The translations under genes were made by a program, and so were the position numbers. 47,134 bases of DNA, from positions 1 through 47,134 of the forward strand of contig JADGOH010000059.1 in assembly GCA_017883025.1 (NCBI GenBank), read 5' to 3'. This document shows, piece by piece, positions 10,314 to 18,962 of this stretch. The notes under the pieces are model-generated. The model had not been told where the DNA came from and did not search any database. It saw only the letters and a list, made by a program, of their open reading frames with translations. The DNA is from Acidimicrobiales bacterium (GTDB taxonomy: Bacteria > Actinomycetota > Acidimicrobiia > Acidimicrobiales > RAAP-2). Each line of letters opens with the position of its first letter. The stretch's first letter is position 1.

Positions 10314-11848
10314 CACACCGGTGCGGTCGGCGGCGCCCCGTCGAGCGACGCCAGCACCACACGGGCGGCGGCGCGGCCGCTGCCCACGACGGCCGGGATC
10401 CCGACGCCGCGGTAGGCGCTGCCGGCCACGGCGACCCCGGGCAGCTCGGCCACGGCCTGCTCGACGCGGTCGGACCGGGCGAGGTGCCCCGGCGTGTACT
10501 GCGGGAAGGCACCGTGCCACCGGGTCACCAGCGACTCGCTGGGGCGACCGTCGATGCCGAGGATGCGGGCCAGCTCCTCGAAGGCGGCGGCCGTCAGCTC
10601 GTCGTCGTCGATCGAGTCGGGGCGCTCGTCGCCGAACCGGCCGACCGACAGCCGGATCAGCTCGTCCCCTGGACGAGCCAGGCCCGGCCACTTCCGGGTC
10701 AGGTAGGTGCAACCGGTGATGAGCGCCGTCCGCCCACCCACAGGCGACGTCCGGGGGACGAGGAACCCGGTCCCCACGAGCTCGCCCCGGATGGCCCTGG
10801 ATGGCACGGCCAGGGTCACCACCGAGACCGACGAGTGACGGATGTCCCCCAGGACGGCGGCCGCCCGGGGCGCGTGGTCGGCCAGCAGTCCCGACGCCTG
10901 GCCGGCGGGCACGGCCAGGATGACCCCGTCCACGGCGAGCGTCCGGGCGGCGTCGGAGGGGCCCGAGGCGCCGGGCACCGATGCGGTGTCCCCGGCCAGG
11001 GTCAGTTCCCAGGCGGGGCCGCCCGTCGCGTCGTCGGCCCGCCGCACGAGGGCCTCCACGGCGACACCGGTGTGGACGGCGACGCCGCGGGCGACGAGGG
11101 CGGCGGTCAGTTCGGCCGGGAGCCGGGCGGCTGTGCCGTCGAGGGACCAGAAGACCGGCGACGGCGCCCCGGACGGATCAGGCGGCGGGGTCGCCGGCAG
11201 GCGGAGCCGCCGCATGAGGCTGCCCGCCTGTCGGTCGGCCGACAGTAGCGGAGGGAACGTGGCCTCGGCACTCAGGTCGTCGACCCCGCCGGCGTGGATC
11301 CCGCCGATGAGCGGGTCGACCAGGCGCTCGGTGACCTCGTGGCCGAGCCGGGCGGTGACCACGCCGCCGACGGCGCGGTCACCGGCGGCTGCCGGATCGG
11401 CGCGATGGGGTCGCACCAGGTCGAGCGCGGCGCGGGCTGCGCCCGCGTGCCCGAGGATGCCGGACCGGGCGAGTGGCCACCACCGGGTGGGGACGCCCAG
11501 GTTGACGCCGTCCGGCATCATCCGCAGCCGTCCCCGGGCCCACAGGGCGGCGCCCGACGTCCCCGGGGCGACGAGTGCATCGGTCAGGCCGAGCTCGGCG
11601 CACAGTCCGGTGGCCTCCGGTCGACGGGCGAGGAAGGCGTCCGCAGCCAGGTCGACCTGGCGTCCGGCGAACTCGGTGGACCGCACCTTGCCGCCGGTCC
11701 GAGCGCCTGCCTCCAGCACCAGCACGCGGGCGGTGCCGTCGGCGGGCGCGCCGAGGTCCTGGCTGAGTTGCCATGCCGCCGCCAGCCCGGCCATGCCGCC
11801 GCCCACGACGGCCACCACCGGCTGCCTGCCGTCGTGGCCCGTGGTCAT
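10313..11848 (-). CDS. hemG: Protoporphyrinogen/coproporphyrinogen III oxidase (HemY-type flavoprotein)
   Basis: VVAVVGGGMAGLAAAWQL FAD motif, C-terminal GVAVAGSAYRGVGIPAVVGSGRAAA; lies in the hem cluster. Confidence 0.9.
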   Translation of the reverse strand: MTTGHDGRQPVVAVVGGGMAGLAAAWQLSQDLGAPADGTARVLVLEAGARTGGKVRSTEFAGRQVDLAADAFLARRPEATGLCAELGLTDALVAPGTSGAALWARGRLRMMPDGVNLGVPTRWWPLARSGILGHAGAARAALDLVRPHRADPAAAGDRAVGGVVTARLGHEVTERLVDPLIGGIHAGGVDDLSAEATFPPLLSADRQAGSLMRRLRLPATPPPDPSGAPSPVFWSLDGTAARLPAELTAALVARGVAVHTGVAVEALVRRADDATGGPAWELTLAGDTASVPGASGPSDAARTLAVDGVILAVPAGQASGLLADHAPRAAAVLGDIRHSSVSVVTLAVPSRAIRGELVGTGFLVPRTSPVGGRTALITGCTYLTRKWPGLARPGDELIRLSVGRFGDERPDSIDDDELTAAAFEELARILGIDGRPSESLVTRWHGAFPQYTPGHLARSDRVEQAVAELPGVAVAGSAYRGVGIPAVVGSGRAAARVVLASLDGAPPTAPV

Positions 11849-12792
11849 GGTGCGGCGTCCGCCGCCGCCCGCACCACGTCGGCCAGCATCGCCAGGAACG
11901 CGGGGTCGTCATTGAGCGACGGGGTCCGGGCGAAGGCGATCCCGAGGGCGTCGGCCTTGTCGAGCGCCTCGATGTCGAGGTCGTAGAGGACCTCGAGGTG
12001 GTCGGAGACGAAGCCGACCGGGCACACCACGACGGCGGTGGCGCCCTCGGCTGCCACCCGCTCCATCTCCAGCAGCAGGTCGGGCCCGATCCACGGGTCG
12101 GCCGTGCGGCCGGCGCTCTGCCAGGCGGTGCCCCAGGTGACGCTCGGGTCGGCGTCGAGGTCGAGCTCCCGGGCGATGTCGGCCCCCGACTCCGTCACCT
12201 GGTCCGGGTAGGGGTCGCCCTGGGCCACCACACGCTGGGGGAGACTGTGCGCCGTGAAGAACACCGCCACCTTCACCCGGGCGGCCACGTCGAGGGCGTC
12301 GAGGACGGCACGGGTCCGGGCGGCCAGGAGGGGGACGAATTCCGGGGCCCGGTGCCACGACGGGATCACGGTCAGGGCGAGTGGCGTGCCCGCGGCAGCG
12401 GCTGCTGCCTCGGCCCGCTCGAAGTACTCGCCCGAGCCCATCGTCGACTGGTGCGGGGTGAGGACCACGCCGACGATGCGGTCGACGCCCAGGCCGGCCA
12501 GCTCGGCCACGCCCTCCTCGATGGTCGGCGCCACGTACTTGGTGCCGAGGCGGACGGCGAAGCGCCCCGGTTCGGTGGCCTCGAGGGCGGCGGCCAGCCC
12601 TTCGACCTGGGCACGCGTGCGTCCGGTCAGGGGCGAGGTGCCCCCGATCGCCTCGTAACGACCGGTGAGCTCGGCGAGCAGCTCGGGCGTGGGCGGCCGG
12701 CCCCGGCGGATCCGGGTGTAGAAGGCCTCGATCTCCTCCGGCGTGTCCGGTGTCCCGTGCGCCATCACCAGGACACCCGTGGGGGCCGTCAC
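11845..12792 (-). CDS. hemH: Ferrochelatase (coproporphyrin/protoporphyrin)
   Basis: GVLVMAHGTPDTPEEI, FTAHSLPQRV (catalytic His), VVVCPVGFVSDHLEVLYDLD (catalytic Glu). GTG start at 12792 overlaps the hemE stop (GTGA). Confidence 0.92.
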   Translation of the reverse strand: MTAPTGVLVMAHGTPDTPEEIEAFYTRIRRGRPPTPELLAELTGRYEAIGGTSPLTGRTRAQVEGLAAALEATEPGRFAVRLGTKYVAPTIEEGVAELAGLGVDRIVGVVLTPHQSTMGSGEYFERAEAAAAAAGTPLALTVIPSWHRAPEFVPLLAARTRAVLDALDVAARVKVAVFFTAHSLPQRVVAQGDPYPDQVTESGADIARELDLDADPSVTWGTAWQSAGRTADPWIGPDLLLEMERVAAEGATAVVVCPVGFVSDHLEVLYDLDIEALDKADALGIAFARTPSLNDDPAFLAMLADVVRAAADAAP

Positions 12793-13877
12793 GTCGGCTC
12801 CACCCCGGCCCGGCCCTCGGCGTGGACGAGCTCGACGATGCGCTCGAGGATGGCGGGATCGGTCTCGGGCAGCACGCCGTGACCCAGGTTGAACACGTGG
12901 CCGGGGGCCGTGCCCGCCCGGGTGAGGACCTCGCGGGTCTCGGCCGCGGCCACCTCCCACCTGCCGAGGCACATGGCGGGGTCGAGGTTGCCCTGGACGG
13001 CCGTGCCCGGGCCGACCCGGGTGCGCGCCACGTCGAGGGGGACCCGCCAGTCGATGCCGACGACCGACGTGCCGGCCGTCGCCATCAGCGGGAGGAGCTC
13101 GCCCGTGCCGACGCCGAAGAGGATGGTCGGGACGCCCGGGTGCGACTCACCCAGTTCGGCGACCAGGCGTCGGGTCGCGGGCAGGACCAGCTCCTCGTAG
13201 TGACGGGGCGTGAGGATTCCGGCCCAGCTGTCGAACACCTGCACGGCGGAGGCCCCGGCGTCGAGCTGGGACCGAAGGGACGCCAGCGCCATGTCGGTCA
13301 GCCGCTCGACGAGGGCGTCCCACAGTGCGGGCTCGGCCTGCATCAGGGCCTTGACCTTGGTGAAGTTCTTGGACGGGCCGCCCTCTACCAGGTAGCTGGC
13401 CACGGTGAACGGACCGCCGGCGAATCCGATGAGCGGCACATCGAGCGATCCGGCCAGGATCTGCACCGCCTCGATGACGTAGGGGGTGTCGAGCTCGGGT
13501 TCGAGCGGGCGCAGCCGCTGCAGGTCGGCTGCCGAGCGGAACGGCTCGGACACCACCGGTCCCGTGCCCGGGGCCACGTCGACGCCGAAGCCGACGGCCG
13601 CGGCCGGCACCACGATGTCGCTGAAGAAGATGGCGGCGTCGGTGCCGTAGCGGTCGACGGGCTGACGGGTCAGCTCGGCCACCAGCTCCGGCTGGGCGAT
13701 GGCGTCGAGGATGCTGCCCGGTCCCCGGGCAGCCCGGTACTCGGGCAGGGACCGTCCGGCCTGGCGCATGAACCAGACCGGCACGTGGTGCACGGGCTGG
13801 CTGCGGCACGCCTGGATGAACGGGGCGTCGTCGAAGCGACCGGGCGCGCGTGACGCGCGGGGCGCGGCGGTGGACAT
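12789..13877 (-). CDS. hemE: Uroporphyrinogen decarboxylase
   Basis: HVPVWFMRQAGRSLPEYR signature, FFSDIVVPAAAVG, GFAGGPFTVASYLVEGG, NLGHGVLPETDP. Confidence 0.95.
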   Translation of the reverse strand: MSTAAPRASRAPGRFDDAPFIQACRSQPVHHVPVWFMRQAGRSLPEYRAARGPGSILDAIAQPELVAELTRQPVDRYGTDAAIFFSDIVVPAAAVGFGVDVAPGTGPVVSEPFRSAADLQRLRPLEPELDTPYVIEAVQILAGSLDVPLIGFAGGPFTVASYLVEGGPSKNFTKVKALMQAEPALWDALVERLTDMALASLRSQLDAGASAVQVFDSWAGILTPRHYEELVLPATRRLVAELGESHPGVPTILFGVGTGELLPLMATAGTSVVGIDWRVPLDVARTRVGPGTAVQGNLDPAMCLGRWEVAAAETREVLTRAGTAPGHVFNLGHGVLPETDPAILERIVELVHAEGRAGVEPT

Positions 13878-13883
13878 GGCCCG

Positions 13884-13889
13884 AGTCTA
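13884..13889 (-). promoter_or_regulatory. Putative -10 box TAGACT, leaderless promoter of hemE
   Basis: TAGACT on the minus strand, 6 nt upstream of ATG at 13877. Confidence 0.5.
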
Positions 13890-13921
13890 CGGGTGGGGGG
13901 AGCGCGCCCGGGAGCGTGGGA

Positions 13922-13952
13922 GCGCCCCCGGCGCACGCGTGTCCGGGGGCGC
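13922..13952. promoter_or_regulatory. 31-bp inverted repeat in the hemE/helD divergent region
   Basis: GCGCCCCCGG-CGCACGCGTGT-CCGGGGGCGC, perfect 10-bp arms, directly upstream of the helD TACAAT box. Confidence 0.6.
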
Positions 13953-13953
13953 A

Positions 13954-13959
13954 TACAAT
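13954..13959 (+). promoter_or_regulatory. Putative -10 box TACAAT for helD (leadered)
   Basis: TACAAT on the + strand; about 70-nt leader to an SD-like GGAGGT and GTG at 14037. Confidence 0.4.
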
Positions 13960-14036
13960 CGAGGGTTCCCCTGAGCCGGGCGCGGACCCATCCGGTCGGG
14001 TGCACGGCAGGCAGCGGGCAGACAGGAGGTCGGGGC

Positions 14037-16310
14037 GTGGAGACGGAGCTGGAGTCCGAGCAGGACTTCGTGGACCTCGCCTATGCGCGGCTCGACGCAA
14101 TGCGTGGCGACGCCAACTCGATGCTCGAGGGCGTCCTCGACCTGGGCCGCGGCGGCACCTTCCAGTCCCGGACCGAGCGCGACGTCATCGTGCGGACGAG
14201 CCTGGCGCGCCTCGAGCAGCTCGACATCGGCGACCAGGCCCTGACCTTCGGCAGGATCGACCGCCTCACCGGTGAGCATGCGTCCGACGGCACCCCGCCC
14301 AGCGAGACCTTCCACATCGGCCGTCTCGCCATCCACGGGTCCGACCACGAGCCCCTGGTCGTCGACTGGCGGGCGCCGGTGGCCGAGCCCTTCTACCGGG
14401 CGACCGGACGGGATCCCCTCGGCCTCGTCCTGCGCCGCCACCTGGCCCTGCAGGGGCGCACCGTCGTCAGCGTCGAGGACGAGCGGTTCGGCACTCCGGG
14501 CGAGGTCGTGGACACGCTGACCACGGAGGACGGCACCGAGGACGCCGCCGAGGCCTCGACGGACGGCTCCGGGGAACTCCTCGTCGGCGACCTTCCCATC
14601 GGAGGGCCGGCCGCCCTCCTGGCCGCACTCGACCGTGCCCGGTCGGGCCGGATGACCGACATCGTCTCGACCATCCAGGCCGAGCAGGACGAGATCATCC
14701 GGGCGCCGCTCAGCGGGGTGCTGGTCGTCCAGGGAGGTCCCGGGACGGGCAAGACGGCGGTCGCCCTCCACCGGGCCGCCTACCTCCTCTACACGCACCG
14801 GTTCCCGCTGGAGCGCCAGGGCGTGCTCGTCGTCGGGCCGAACCCCCTCTTCCTCCGCTACATCGAGCAGGTCCTCCCCTCACTGGGGGAGACCGGTGTC
14901 ACCCTGTCGACCGTGGCCGGCCTGGTGCCCGAGATCAAGGTGCAGGAGAACGGGCCCGCCCCCGTGGCACGACTGAAGGGCGACGTGCGGATGGCCAAGG
15001 TGGTCGCCCGCGCCGTGCGGACCCGCCAGCGTCCGCTGCACGAAGGCATCGAGGTCCCCTACGGCGCGCTCGTCCTGCGGCTGACCGCCGAGGAGTCCCG
15101 CCGGATCGTCGAAGGGGCGCGTCGCCGCCCGGGGACCCACAACGCCCGGCGCCGCCTGGTCGAGCAGTCCGTCGCCCAGGTGCTGGCCGACCGGGCCCGC
15201 CAGACCCAGCAGCGCCTGGGAGTGGGCACACCGGCGGTGACCGCCTTCCCCGGCTACGAGGACCCCGCCGAGCTGGACGAGGACGAGTTCGACTTCGAGG
15301 ACTTCTCCCGCAAGGTGCGGCGGGTGCCGGAGCTGGCGAGGGCGCTGGACCGGATGTGGCCCCGGCTGTCGCCGCACGAGCTGCTCCACGACCTCTACGG
15401 GGCACCCCCGCTCATCGCTGCGGCCGCCAATGGCGTGCTCACCCCCGAGGAGCAGGCCCTGTTGCGTCGCCCGCGCTCGGCGTCCTTCGACGAGGTGGCG
15501 TGGTCACCGGCCGACGCCGCGCTGGTGGACGAGGCGCGCCACCTGCTCGGCCCCCGTGCCGGCGGCGCCGACGACGCGCTGCGCAAGTACGGGCACATCG
15601 TGGTCGACGAGGTCCAGGACCTCTCGCCCATGCAGCTGCGCATGCTGACGCGTCGCTCACTGGCCGGCTCGATGACGGTGGTGGGGGACATCGCGCAGGC
15701 GACGGCGCCGTGGGCGCCGACGTCGTGGGCCGACATCGTCGAGCACCTGCCCCGTCGGCGCCCGGCCCGCACGGTCGAGCTCACCGTCAGCTATCGCACG
15801 CCCGCCGAGGTCCTCGCCGTGGCCGGCCGGGTCCTGGCCGTTGCCGCCCCCGAGCTGGCCCCGCCGAAGCCGGTCCGCCGCACCGGCGTGGAGCCCCGCA
15901 TGGTCCGGGTCAACGGCGCCAGCGGACCGGCGACCGCAGACGACCTCGCCCTCGCCGTGGCCACGGCGGCGGCCGAGGAGATGGATGCCGTGCGTCCCGG
16001 CCGGGTCGCGGTGATCGCCCCCGAGTCGCTGCGCGTCGCACTCGCCGAGGCCCTGGCCGAGGCCGGCACCCCGGTGGTCGACCCCCGGGACATGCGCAGG
16101 GGTGGGCTGTCCGAGCCACTGGTGCTCCTCGGGGCCGACTCCACGAACGGCCTCGAATTCGACTCGGTCGTGGTGGTCGAACCGGCCCTCATCGCCGGGG
16201 AGACGGCCCGCGGGCTGCGCACGCTCTACGTGGCCCTCACCCGGCCCACGCAGCGCCTCGCGGTGGTGTCGCTGACCGCGCCACCGGCCGCCCTGACCGC
16301 CCCGGTCTGA
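14037..16310 (+). CDS. helD: HelD-type UvrD-like helicase / RNA polymerase recycling ATPase
   Basis: Walker A GGPGTGKTAVALHRAAYLLYTHR, VVDEVQDLSPMQLRML, VVGDIAQATAPWAP, LYVALTRPTQRLAVV; AGGAGGT SD before GTG at 14037. Confidence 0.85.
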   Translation: METELESEQDFVDLAYARLDAMRGDANSMLEGVLDLGRGGTFQSRTERDVIVRTSLARLEQLDIGDQALTFGRIDRLTGEHASDGTPPSETFHIGRLAIHGSDHEPLVVDWRAPVAEPFYRATGRDPLGLVLRRHLALQGRTVVSVEDERFGTPGEVVDTLTTEDGTEDAAEASTDGSGELLVGDLPIGGPAALLAALDRARSGRMTDIVSTIQAEQDEIIRAPLSGVLVVQGGPGTGKTAVALHRAAYLLYTHRFPLERQGVLVVGPNPLFLRYIEQVLPSLGETGVTLSTVAGLVPEIKVQENGPAPVARLKGDVRMAKVVARAVRTRQRPLHEGIEVPYGALVLRLTAEESRRIVEGARRRPGTHNARRRLVEQSVAQVLADRARQTQQRLGVGTPAVTAFPGYEDPAELDEDEFDFEDFSRKVRRVPELARALDRMWPRLSPHELLHDLYGAPPLIAAAANGVLTPEEQALLRRPRSASFDEVAWSPADAALVDEARHLLGPRAGGADDALRKYGHIVVDEVQDLSPMQLRMLTRRSLAGSMTVVGDIAQATAPWAPTSWADIVEHLPRRRPARTVELTVSYRTPAEVLAVAGRVLAVAAPELAPPKPVRRTGVEPRMVRVNGASGPATADDLALAVATAAAEEMDAVRPGRVAVIAPESLRVALAEALAEAGTPVVDPRDMRRGGLSEPLVLLGADSTNGLEFDSVVVVEPALIAGETARGLRTLYVALTRPTQRLAVVSLTAPPAALTAPV

Positions 16311-16390
16311 GCCGACCGGATCCCTCGAGCGGACCGTCGGGGCAGTCGTGGGCCCGATTTGGCCCCCAGCCCGTTCCGTCGACTAAAACT

Positions 16391-17008
16391 ATGGCCGTGA
16401 CCCAGGCTCTCGCCGCCGATCCGGCCATCCCCCGTCCCGCGCGCCACCGCCCCGACAGGCCGCCCATGCTGGCCGTGGGCGTCATCATCTGGCTCGGCTC
16501 CGAGGTGATGTTCTTCAGCTCGCTGTTCGCCGCCTTCTTCACGATCCGGGCCCATGCCACGGTGTGGCCGCCCCCGGGCGCCCACCTCGACACGGTCCGC
16601 GCCGGGATCTTCACGGTCATCCTGGTGGCGTCCAGCTTCACCATGCAGAAGGCCGTGTTCGACCAGGAGCGCGAGGACCGCAAGAGCGCCAAGCTCTGGG
16701 TGTGGATCACCCTGGCACTCGGCACCCTGTTCGTGGCCAACCAGTTCTTCGAGTGGGTGGACCTGTCCCACAACCCGGCCACCAACCCGACCCACACGGC
16801 CTTCGGCTCGCTCTTCTACATCATGTCGGGCCTCCACGGCCTCCACGTGTTCCTGGGCCTGGCTGCCATGATCTTCCTCCTCGCCCGACTCCGCGGCCCG
16901 GCCGGTGACCCCGGGGAGACCTCGGTGTTCCAGGGGGTCAGCTACTACTGGCACTTCGTCGACGTGGTGTGGGTCGGCCTCTACAGCTGCCTCTTCCTCC
17001 TCAAGTGA
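16391..17008 (+). CDS. ctaE: Cytochrome c oxidase subunit III
   Basis: SEVMFFSSLFAAFFTIRAH, GLHGLHVFLGLAAMI, SYYWHFVDVVWVGLYSCLFLLK; first gene of ctaE-qcrCAB. Confidence 0.93.
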   Translation: MAVTQALAADPAIPRPARHRPDRPPMLAVGVIIWLGSEVMFFSSLFAAFFTIRAHATVWPPPGAHLDTVRAGIFTVILVASSFTMQKAVFDQEREDRKSAKLWVWITLALGTLFVANQFFEWVDLSHNPATNPTHTAFGSLFYIMSGLHGLHVFLGLAAMIFLLARLRGPAGDPGETSVFQGVSYYWHFVDVVWVGLYSCLFLLK

Positions 17009-17994
17009 TGACCGAGACCCCCCGCCGCTCCGTGAAGTCCCGCCTGGCCGCGCCGGCCGCCCTCGTGGGCGCCGTGGCCATCTTCGGCCTCGTCGCCTTC
17101 TCCTCCGGCCCGGCATCGGCCGACACCACCACGACCACGACCGGCCCGACGCCCACCCCCTACGGGGTCGGCTCGTCCGGCAACGGCGCAGCCGGCACGA
17201 CGGGCAGCACCGTCCCGGGCGCCCAGCCGGGCACTGTCCAGCAGACGCCCACGGCGATCAGCGCCGTCCCGTCCCCGGCCGCCGCGGCCAAGGCCAACGC
17301 ACCGGCCAACGAGACCGGGATCTACTACACCGAACTCCCGTCCTCCTTCATCGCACCGGGCCAGGCGCTCTTTGCCGCGAACTGCTCGAGCTGCCACGGT
17401 GCCGAGGCGAACGGCAAGGCCGGGGTCGCCCCGAACCTGCAGGGCCTGGGCGCGGGCACTGTCGACTTCTGGGTCTCCACCGGACGCATGCCGCTGGCCA
17501 ACACCAGCGTGCAGGCGGCCCGCAAGCCCCCCCGCTTCAACCGGATCCAGACCCTGGAGATCGCCGCCTGGGTGCAGTCGCTCACGCCGGGGCAGGGCAC
17601 CAAGGTGCCGGTCGTCCACACGGCGGGCGCCGACCTCGAGAACGGGAACACCCTGTTCACACTCAACTGCGCGGCCTGCCACACCATCTCGGGCGCCGGG
17701 GACGCGCTGGCCGAGGGCGCCTACGCCCCCGGCCTCCACCTGGCGTCACCCACCCAGGTGGTCGAAGCCATCCGTTCGGGCCCGGGCAACATGCCCCGTT
17801 TCGCCCCCGGCAACATCACCAACACCGAGGCCCGGGACATCGCCGCCTACGTGACCGGCGTGCTCCAGCACCCGAACAACTCCGGTGGTGTGGGCCTGGG
17901 CGGCATCGGCCCGGTCGGTGAAGGCTTCGTCGGACTACTCCTCGGCGTCGGCATCCTGATGCTGTTCTGCTTCTGGATCGGAGATCGCTCGTGA
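17008..17994 (+). CDS. qcrC: Diheme cytochrome c subunit of the cytochrome bcc complex
   Basis: Two CxxCH motifs (CSSCH, CAACH), C-terminal TM; TGATG overlap with ctaE. Confidence 0.92.
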   Translation: MTETPRRSVKSRLAAPAALVGAVAIFGLVAFSSGPASADTTTTTTGPTPTPYGVGSSGNGAAGTTGSTVPGAQPGTVQQTPTAISAVPSPAAAAKANAPANETGIYYTELPSSFIAPGQALFAANCSSCHGAEANGKAGVAPNLQGLGAGTVDFWVSTGRMPLANTSVQAARKPPRFNRIQTLEIAAWVQSLTPGQGTKVPVVHTAGADLENGNTLFTLNCAACHTISGAGDALAEGAYAPGLHLASPTQVVEAIRSGPGNMPRFAPGNITNTEARDIAAYVTGVLQHPNNSGGVGLGGIGPVGEGFVGLLLGVGILMLFCFWIGDRS

Positions 17995-18962
17995 GCGACA
18001 AGACCACCCCCCTCGAGGGCACCCTGCCGCCCGCCACGCTCGACGACCCGCACCTGCTGCCGTCGGCCAAGAACCCCAAGCGCATGGAGGCCCTGGCCGC
18101 CCTCGCCATGGTCATCGGCATGGCCGGCTTCGTCGCCTTCATCTACGTCTACTGGGTGAACGCCTCCAACAAGTGGGAGGCGCTCACCCTCGGCATCGGC
18201 ATGCTCGGCCTGGGCGTCGGCGTCATCGCCTGGGGCAAGTACCTCATGCCCCAGGGCCCCTTCGTCGAGGAGCGTCACGAATTCCACTCCACCGACGACG
18301 AGCGCGAGTCCTTCAACGCGGCCATCACCGGTCGCGGCGGCATCGAGGTCAAGCGCCGCAAGATGCTGCTCGGGGTCTTCGCCCTCGGCGGGGGCGTCAT
18401 GACCCTCGCCCTGCTCATCCCGGGCGTGCGCTCGCTCGGCCCGAAGCCGGCCAAGTCCGAGGGCACCCAGGGGTCGACCGAGGACTCGCTCTTCACCACC
18501 AACTGGAAGAAGGGCGCCAAGCTCGTCACCGTCGGCGGCCGGCCGGTCAAGGTCGACGACCTCGACGTCGGCGGCGTGCTCACCGTGTTCCCCCAGGGCC
18601 ACGAGGGCTCGTCCCCCGACCAGGTGATCCTCATCCGCCTGGCCCAACTCGGTCCGAACGACCCGCCCTACCCGATCGCCGCCCCCGGCAGGACCGAGTG
18701 GGGCGTCCAGGGGTACGTGGCCTATTCCAAGCTCTGCACCCACCTGGGCTGTCCGGTCGGCCTCTACCAGGAGCGCACCCAGCAGCTGGTGTGCCCGTGC
18801 CACCAGTCGATCTTCAACGTCAATGCCGGCGCCATCCCGCAGTTCGGCCCCGCCCCCCGCCCGCTGCCGATGCTGCCCATCACCGTGGACGCCACCGGGC
18901 AGATGCGGGCCAACGGCGGCTTCGACCAGGCAGTCGGCCCCGGATTCTGGGAGCGCCCATGA
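17991..18962 (+). CDS. qcrA: Rieske iron-sulfur subunit of the cytochrome bcc complex
   Basis: CTHLGCPVGLYQERTQQLVCPCHQSIFN; GTGA overlap with qcrC. Confidence 0.95.
   Translation: MSDKTTPLEGTLPPATLDDPHLLPSAKNPKRMEALAALAMVIGMAGFVAFIYVYWVNASNKWEALTLGIGMLGLGVGVIAWGKYLMPQGPFVEERHEFHSTDDERESFNAAITGRGGIEVKRRKMLLGVFALGGGVMTLALLIPGVRSLGPKPAKSEGTQGSTEDSLFTTNWKKGAKLVTVGGRPVKVDDLDVGGVLTVFPQGHEGSSPDQVILIRLAQLGPNDPPYPIAAPGRTEWGVQGYVAYSKLCTHLGCPVGLYQERTQQLVCPCHQSIFNVNAGAIPQFGPAPRPLPMLPITVDATGQMRANGGFDQAVGPGFWERP

Noticed and set aside
13922-13952. Rifamycin-associated element (RAE) upstream of helD
   Set aside because: The palindrome sequence does not match GGGGCTTGCGGCAAGCCCC; retained only as a different inverted repeat.
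16344-16366. Hairpin GGGCC-CGATTT-GGCCC between helD and ctaE as a terminator
   Set aside because: Only a 5-bp stem; too weak to call.
18761-18830. Rieske CPCHQS as an unusual cluster-binding variant
   Set aside because: CPCHQS is also the form in mycobacterial QcrA; ordinary for actinobacteria.
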